From: Polytrichum commune
Taxonomy: Eukaryota > Streptophyta > Polytrichopsida > Polytrichales > Polytrichaceae
Direction: 5' to 3'
Assembly: GCA_950295325.1 (NCBI GenBank)
Contig: OX485803.1
Coordinates: 66,913,554 to 66,977,553, forward strand
Length of the DNA: 64,000 nt
Shown here: in pieces, positions 57,841 through 64,000 of the stretch
How the letters are laid out: each line of letters begins with the position of its first letter
How positions within the stretch are numbered: the stretch's first letter is position 1
Made by a program: the position numbers and the translations under genes
Notes under the pieces: generated by a model
The model's database searches: none
What the model was told of the DNA's origin: nothing
The model's input: only the letters and a program-made list of their open reading frames with translations

Positions 57841-58881
57841 GTTCTCAATCAAGCCTGCAAATAACATAACCAAAAACGGAACGTCAGAATACAGATGATG
57901 TGGCTGGAGGCCCAAAAAACAGCAACTCCTTCAAATACATCTTCCCCGAAATCAACAAAACCTGCACATGATATCTTCTATTACTGCAACTCTTATCTTC
58001 CCGACCAACACAGTCATTCTGCTAGCCTCCCGAGTCCGGACAACGTGCTGCGTGTCCAAAGCTTTCCTATTCAACTCCCAATCCTCTGCAGATTTGGTAG
58101 TAATGGAAGAAACCTTGTATTAAGGTTTCTGCCTCCACCAAAGGATGAGAGACTACTTTTCTTAACCTGAGCTACCTTCCCACCAAACGTCGGTGAACGG
58201 TAGCTCCAAAATGTCTCCTATCACTGATGAGGAAGACTTCGTACGCTTTGCGACGAACACTACTATCAACAAACACAGACATAGGCATTCACGAAGACCC
58301 TGAGCAAAGCTCCAACAGAACCTCGATTGAAAAAAAACTGCAATCATCAAGATTGGCGGTTGCAGCCTCCCAAACCACCACCACCACCCCAGATCCAAAC
58401 TTTCACATGTGGATGCTGCTACTTCGCCCTCAAGATCACTAAACACACCCGAACAAAAACAGAACACCAAGAACCGACCAACCAACCCCCACACCACAAA
58501 CACACATATGCATTAAAGCATCTCACTTGCACACGCACACGGATCACAGGATCGGAGTCCACGAGGTGAGAATCCCACATCGAGGTGTCCGCCCCTCTCG
58601 CCCAAAAGCACCAAAACGCCGGACGCCGAACTACTCCCTAACCACACATAATCGCCTTCACAAACAACCACTACCACCTCCGAGAAAAAGCCCCTCCAAA
58701 TCCCAAACGCTCCCACAACTCGATCACCCCAATGCGCCAGATCACCGACCCGCTACCGACCGACGAGAATCAAAACCACATCGCACACAATTGCACCCAA
58801 AACCGAGACTTTTGGTCCTCTCTCAGTACCTGGCGAGAGCAGCACGAAGCATCAAAGCCCCTCCCCTTCCCTCCCCCCGCG

Positions 58882-58893
58882 CCCCCCCCCCCC
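58882..58893. repeat. Poly-C tract (12)
   Basis: Twelve C within a GC-rich leader. Confidence 0.95.
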
Positions 58894-59126
58894 GGAAACA
58901 CCGCGCAGCGGCGGCGGCAGCAGCAGCAACAACAGCAGCGAGAGAGAGAGAGGTCACCCGCTGTGAAGCTTGCGGTAGTTGTTGTTACGATGGGATTGGA
59001 GTCAACACACGAATTGTTCGAGGGACATGTCTGTAGGTTGGAAGGGCTAACAAGATATATGGCGAGTTCGGAGTTGGGAGCTCTGATGAGTTGTGAAAGG
59101 GTGGAATGGAAGTGGTGGTTGGTTAT

Positions 59127-59170
59127 CTAGAGAGAAGAGAGAGGGAGGCGGTGGGTGTATCTATATGTAT
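59127..59170 (-). promoter_or_regulatory. Candidate core promoter of the AP2/ERF gene
   Basis: On the minus strand ACATATAGATAC (59159-59170) is TATA-like and is followed by a pyrimidine patch CTCTCTCTTCTCTCT (59129-59145). This arrangement is common in plant promoters and faces the AP2/ERF gene. Confidence 0.35.
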
Positions 59171-59198
59171 GCGCGGAGTCGGCAGTGAGGGAAGGGGA

Positions 59199-59258
59199 GG
59201 GGGGGGGGGGGGGTTGCGTGGCGGTGCGTTAAAGATGATGATGATGATGATGATGATG
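59199..59258. repeat. Poly-G (15) and (GAT)n microsatellite
   Basis: Poly-G 59199-59213, then GATGAT repeats at about 59234-59258, upstream of the candidate AP2/ERF promoter. Confidence 0.9.
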
Positions 59259-61620
59259 CATGGAGGGATGCAGTCGATGATCATCGAGAGTAAGTAATAA
59301 CTTTAAAAGTGGAGTGGTGCAAGGAATGGGAATGGGAATGGGAAAGCGCAAGGGAAAGAGAAAGAGAAAGAGAGAGCGAAGGAGCATCTTGGTGGGCGAG
59401 GAGGAGCCGCCGCCTGCTGCAGTACTGGAGTTCCTAGCCCATCGCCTACCATTACTTTATTGTGGAGTGAAAACCGACATTGGATGTATTTGATTGAGGT
59501 GTAGGTGTATGGTTTGCCATATGCTGAGCATGTTCGGTTTGGCCTTCCACAGTGATCGAAATATGAGTATTTTCGATGAGTTTTTGTGGGGAACGTGACG
59601 TTCACACAACGGTCCATGGTTGGAGAGTTTCCGTATACAATAAAACTATTGTGAGGATTCTACAACATCCTTCACAAACATGTCAGAGAGACAAGTTTTA
59701 GAACATGATGAACATATGAATTGTATTATTTTTCAACACATTTTTGCATGGGTTGCCTCCAAAGAAGGTCAACAATGTTGATCCGATAATAACGTACATA
59801 CATGAGGTTAGTTTGATACTCATGAGCTCCACCCTAAATAGAAAGGGGGGGGGGCTTCTATACTTTTATGGCTTTAATTGGTTTTAAGAAAACACAAATA
59901 AAATATCCATTGTTAAGCAATGTGAAATAACCCTTATTGGGACTGAGGATCAGATGTTCAGATGTGGAGGGTTATGTTTGACGAAAGAGGCGGGAAAGAG
60001 GCCAATTTGGGGGATTAAGTGGACCATGTTTTAAGATGGTCCATCTATGATCATCCAAATTGTGCATGGGATGGTCTTACTCTTAACTTTGTTGAGCTTA
60101 TAAATGCAAAAAATAAAAAAATAAAAAATGTTATGGAGGCAAGTTTTGTTGAATCTGTGTATTTCCAATGAAAGTATATTGTGTCCTCTATCAACACCAT
60201 ACCAGTACATGTCCCTAAGTGTTAGTGGCCCATTTTTACTTAAATATATCCACATAAATTGATAATGTTTGATAATAATAAATAATAAATAAAATTCCTC
60301 CCACAGTCATGCAATGGACATCAACCACACTATTTAACAAGGACCCAATCTTTGAATCTAACTTAGGACAAATCATTGTTAAAGAAAACCATTGATAACC
60401 ACCAAGATCCCATATACATGTGCATGTTGAAGTCCACCTTCTATTGGACTGGCTTAACTAAGCAATGCGTATGCTTGTACCATAGTATGAATATGCCATG
60501 TTTTCCACAAGGAATAACCGTTTTTGGTGGAAATGGGTCTTGCCCTAGCATACAAATTAACCAAGAAATGTTCATAATTTTGGGATCCCAAGAAGTTGAT
60601 GAAAACGAGGGCTATTTTGAGAATATGCCTAACAGATCATTACCAGAAACTAATTAACCATTTTGCATTCAAAGAATTGAAAGTACTGTACAGCCAAAGG
60701 ACCACACCAAACAACTTAGACCATACCCACGAAACTTGAAATTGCAGGATAGAATTTTTCTCAGGGTGACTTTCGACACATATCTGACGCAATCGGCATC
60801 ATATTTTATCTTCTTATTCGTATTTTTCGTCAAATTGTCTAGCCAACTTATTGCTATGCTATCATATGACTGTATACTGTGTTGAAATTGATGAAAACAA
60901 GTATAAGTTGTGCCAACTGGAAATGTGATTGGAAAGCGACAAGATTCTGGTCTCATATGCACTAGACTTTGACACACATCAAGTTGCCAATGATTTGCAG
61001 TCACACACATACTTGTAGGTAGAAATAGTTCCCACCACTTATTCAGACCACAAATGGGTTCCCGACTACAAAGAATATTCAAATTTTAGCCTCTAATAAA
61101 GATGGCACTAAAACCATCACTCTGGGCGCTGAGTATGCATACTACTAATGGATTACACATTTTTGAATGACTTTTGTTAAGAATTAAGAGGGGGTTCCAA
61201 CGCACCAAAGTATCTCTTATCTAAATTTTGTTTGCAAAAGTTATAAGGATTCAATGTTCTATTGTCAGATAACTCACAACCAACATGATGGACATTGTCA
61301 TAATCAAGTATGCAAGACTTTAAGGTGTTGGTTTTGAGTGTGGTGTTGGTTTTAGCACCGTCTATCTTACCAAACAACCACTTCCTTTTCACCAATGCAA
61401 TCACTTGCTAAAATTAGGTAAACATTCGGTGACCTCCTTTAGAAGATTGTAGTACAACCAGTCAATAAGTTTCCACATGTTTTGATGTGTTACCTAACAA
61501 CAATTTTGGTGCACAGCAAGAGACACAAAGAGAATCGCGTGGTCTAATTCTTGGATCTCTTCCATTAGATGATTCATAATCTTGCATCTTCATATATCAC
61601 ATAGCCATGTAGTGGAAGAT
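59259..61620. other. Intergenic, unrecognised frames
   Basis: GGGAAT and AAAGAG short repeats at 59325-59372. Frames at 60376-60657 (plus), 60669-61082 and 61177-61404 (minus) are 75-137 codons but match no domain I know. The two minus frames could be pieces of one decayed element protein. Confidence 0.4.
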
Positions 61621-61860
61621 AACTATATTGATGTGCGCAATTAGGTTGCCCGACACTGGTTTATCAACATTTCACCCTATTTTAAATACTAATTCCCTCA
61701 ACATCAAATTGCAAGGATTATTCTTTTATGTTGTCGTTGCTATACAAATGAATAAACAAAGGTTACAAGTCATGTAATATGATTTTTTTTCAAGGTAAAA
61801 TTTGCATGGGCAATACAACGTATTCACAAAGGCAACCTAACTACACATACTAATGTAGTG
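61621..61860. mobile_element. 240-bp MITE, GGCAACCTAATTG family
   Basis: Ends of 29 bp (61622-61650 and 61831-61859) are inverted with about 22 of 29 matching, ending in TTAGGTTGCC. The same terminal motif recurs singly near 20149, 30091 and 33937. Similar GTAGTGG.AAGA flanks lie just outside the left end (61610) and across the right edge (61854). Noncoding. Confidence 0.62.
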
Positions 61861-61866
61861 GTAAGA

Positions 61867-62494
61867 CTACACAATCTTTGTAGTGGAAAATGGTCATATG
61901 TTACACTGGTTTGATTTCCTAACACCTACCAAGGGGTAATAGTAAAAACTAATTTCTTGATAGTTAGTTGCCTATTCATTGTGGTCTAAGCTCACAATAT
62001 TAATGTGCGGTCTTTTGACCCCAATTTAGGTGTTAATTCAGCTTAAAAAGCAACCTCTAGACTCTACATTAAGTAGTAATTAATGTTTTTAATTTCCTCT
62101 CCCTTGGTTTATCATCCACTTTGATAGGTGTTATGAACATTCACCCATGGTGTTATGAATATGGAATATGTTCATGGGAAAAAAAATTACAATCCCTTAA
62201 TCACCACCCTTCAATGCCAAGACTTGGAATGTTGTCTCCCTATCTTCCATAGTGCCATCTATAACACGCATTTGTCTCAAGTTGGTAAACACACGAGGAC
62301 AAACCTCAATAACTTGAATATGGATTTTGTTTCATGATGTTGCAATCAACAAAGGCATCAACTTTCTCATCCTTAACAAGCTCAAACTTGAGAAATGCCA
62401 AAACCCATCCTAGACCTCAACCTCCCCAAACATATGTCAAACATATCATGATTGCCCTCGACAACATAAACTAATTAAGGTGAAATTCAATCCA
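61867..62494. other. Intergenic, nothing recognised
   Basis: No gene or paired repeat identified. Confidence 0.4.
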
Positions 62495-62645
62495 TAACAT
62501 TACTAAGCAACATGGGACATCATAATAAAACAATGGGATGTTGGGAGCTCGGTTTGAATTTGAGTCTCCTTGCGCAACTTTTTGAGTGTCTAATTATTAT
62601 ATTATGATGGCCCACATACTGAGAGATGAACGTTGAGTAATGTTA
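62495..62645. mobile_element. 151-bp MITE, TAACATTACTAAG family, copy 2
   Basis: Left end TAACATTACTAAG (62495-62507), right end inverse GTTGAGTAATGTTA (62632-62645). Same length and same interior blocks (GATGTTGGGAGCTC, GAGTCTCCTTGCGCAA) as 25438-25588. Confidence 0.82.
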
Positions 62646-62828
62646 GGTCCCCACTTAACCCCTCGTAAATTTAATTATCACTTGTATGGCCCACCCATTT
62701 CTTAAAACTAACATTTTGCACCAAACTCATACATTTGAGAACTTGGATGTATGAACATGATTTAGTGATTTTAGAGTGTCCATATTAGGATTACATGTTG
62801 GTTTAGATGCATGACAATAATATACAGT

Positions 62829-62831
<3 letters not shown>

Positions 62832-62861
<30 letters not shown>
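62832..62861. repeat. (GA)n microsatellite
   Basis: About 15 GA units. Confidence 0.95.
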
Positions 62862-62864
<3 letters not shown>

Positions 62865-63041
62865 CTTCATTTTGAGACAAATGAGACAAGATTTTATTTC
62901 ATTGCCAATGAACTAACAAGGCCAACATGGACCCGACAAACAAAGTTTTGGCAACTCTCGAGGGTGCACCAAATGGAACCAACAACATCACAAAGTGTAA
63001 ATCACCTAAGCATGATCTACTAAGCCTACATTAGGCACTCT

Positions 63042-63042
63042 A

Positions 63043-63086
<44 letters not shown>
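63042..63086. repeat. (GT)n(GA)n compound microsatellite
   Basis: About eight GT units followed by about 14 GA units. Confidence 0.95.
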
Positions 63087-63090
<4 letters not shown>

Positions 63091-64000
63091 CACTAGGAAA
63101 GGAGGCAAAGCCCCTCAAGCATGTCACACCACCATGTAAAATAGCATTGACAAAACTACTAAGCAAACTAGGATAACCCCCAAAACCACCACCAACCCAA
63201 GAACAACCACCATATTCCTTGAAAAACTTCAATTCCATTGTACCTCAAGCTTGTCACATTAGCCAAAATGGTCTCACACACCCCATATTTGATCCAATCC
63301 CTACAAAAGGGCCTCCTCTTCATAGATGTTGATCTTTACCCTTAAAAGCCACTAGGAGTTACACAAATGGAAGTTGCTAAAAAAGTCCACAAACATGACA
63401 TCTATACGATCAAGAATTAAATTCAATATCTTGATTTGGCTTAAAGCCATGTATAAAATCTCAATGATAATTATTCATACAAACTTCTAACAAGGTACTA
63501 TATAATGATATTGTGTCCTAGAGCTCAAACTAACCTATGTAAAACATAATTTGAAATTTTTAAAAATATATAAATATAATCATGTGTAGAACATGTGGCT
63601 ATAGATATTGTACACTGCATAGAATTGTATATATTCATTGTAGTTACAACCCATTTTTTAAATATATATATATATATATTCCTCTAGTTCTAGAAGCTCA
63701 CTAGAAGGGGATGCTATTTCAATAAGGTTTGTTTTTCTAAGAATTAGCTAAAAATGAAATTAACAACCAAACAACATATACTTCCTTGTCTCCAACCCCC
63801 CTCGAGACCTTGGAAACCTTTAAGGTAGACAACCCTTATTTGGTTACCTACTCTTCTTATTAGGACATATATATTTGAATCGCATTTGAGTTGGTGTGGC
63901 TTCAAGCATGAATACCAAAACAACATGTGCATAAGTGATATTGGATTGCATTCTCCAAATAAGATAACAATTCTAGGCTCAATGAACGACATAAACGAGG

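Larger units (their letters stand above)
57731..59158 (-). promoter_or_regulatory. Long putative 5' leader of the AP2/ERF gene
   Basis: TTATTTGCAG ending at 57855 is a good splice acceptor in this direction, so the leader probably contains an intron. Toward the 5' end (58900-59145) it has CT-rich runs and GCC/GCTG repeats typical of plant leaders. Long frames on both strands (for example 58162-58503, 58527-59036) are low-complexity and lack domains. Poly-C (12) at 58882-58893. Confidence 0.4.
62646..64000. other. Intergenic with GA and GT microsatellites
   Basis: (GA)n at 62832-62861, (GT)n(GA)n at 63042-63086, (TA)n at 63660-63679. The frames at 63026 and 63744 are unrecognised. The last ~300 bp show nothing further. 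Confidence 0.45.

Noticed and set aside
58162-58503. 113-codon minus-strand frame in the AP2/ERF leader
   Set aside because: Cys/Trp/Phe-rich low-complexity peptide with no domain; more likely leader or intron sequence.
1-64000. CRISPR-like arrays
   Set aside because: Tandem repeats here have no constant repeat with unique equal-length spacers, and the DNA is plant nuclear.

Overview
This is nuclear DNA from a land plant. It is AT-rich, very gene-poor and packed with decayed transposable elements. The plant calls rest on an AP2/ERF transcription factor, a PDR-type (ABCG) transporter relic, Ty1/copia and LINE remnants, and many MITEs. I cannot name the species or decide between an angiosperm, gymnosperm, fern or lycophyte. 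A run of 200 N at 18667-18866 is an assembly gap. No rRNA, tRNA or CRISPR array was recognised. All comparisons were done by eye, without alignment or database searches.

Layout. 0-3.1 kb: a degenerate ~100-bp tandem repeat, then a Ty1/copia remnant that keeps gag and RT/RNase H but has lost protease and integrase. 5.0-7.0 kb: a PDR transporter pseudogene whose exon holds a 366-bp hAT-like MITE with a perfect 8-bp target duplication. 9-15.3 kb: three more MITEs of different superfamilies. 15.8-16.9 kb: a minisatellite of about 13 units of ~90 bp in two types. 19-23.3 kb: Tourist/PIF-Harbinger-like MITEs. 23.5-23.9 kb: a promoter-like patch with a C-rich tract and TATA box. 24.45-25.41 kb: one LINE nested inside another, each with its own target duplication. 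25.9-36.6 kb: dispersed repeats, a 909-bp TIR element with an inverted partial second copy, and a SINE whose 3' end matches the LINE. 36.9-38.2 kb: a pogo/Tigger-like transposase pseudogene next to a MITE. 39-51.6 kb: more MITEs, including a 143-bp hairpin. 52.8-57 kb: more GC-rich DNA without a recognised gene. 57.1-59.2 kb: the only convincing intact gene, an AP2/ERF factor on the minus strand with a DLNxxP repression motif and a long leader carrying a short upstream ORF. 59.3-64 kb: repeats and microsatellites.

No gene network can be read from one intact gene. The content is mainly a record of insertions by class I elements (copia, LINE, SINE) and class II elements (hAT-like, CACTA-like, PIF/Harbinger-like, pogo-like). 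Several are dated relative to each other by nesting and many are bounded by readable target-site duplications.
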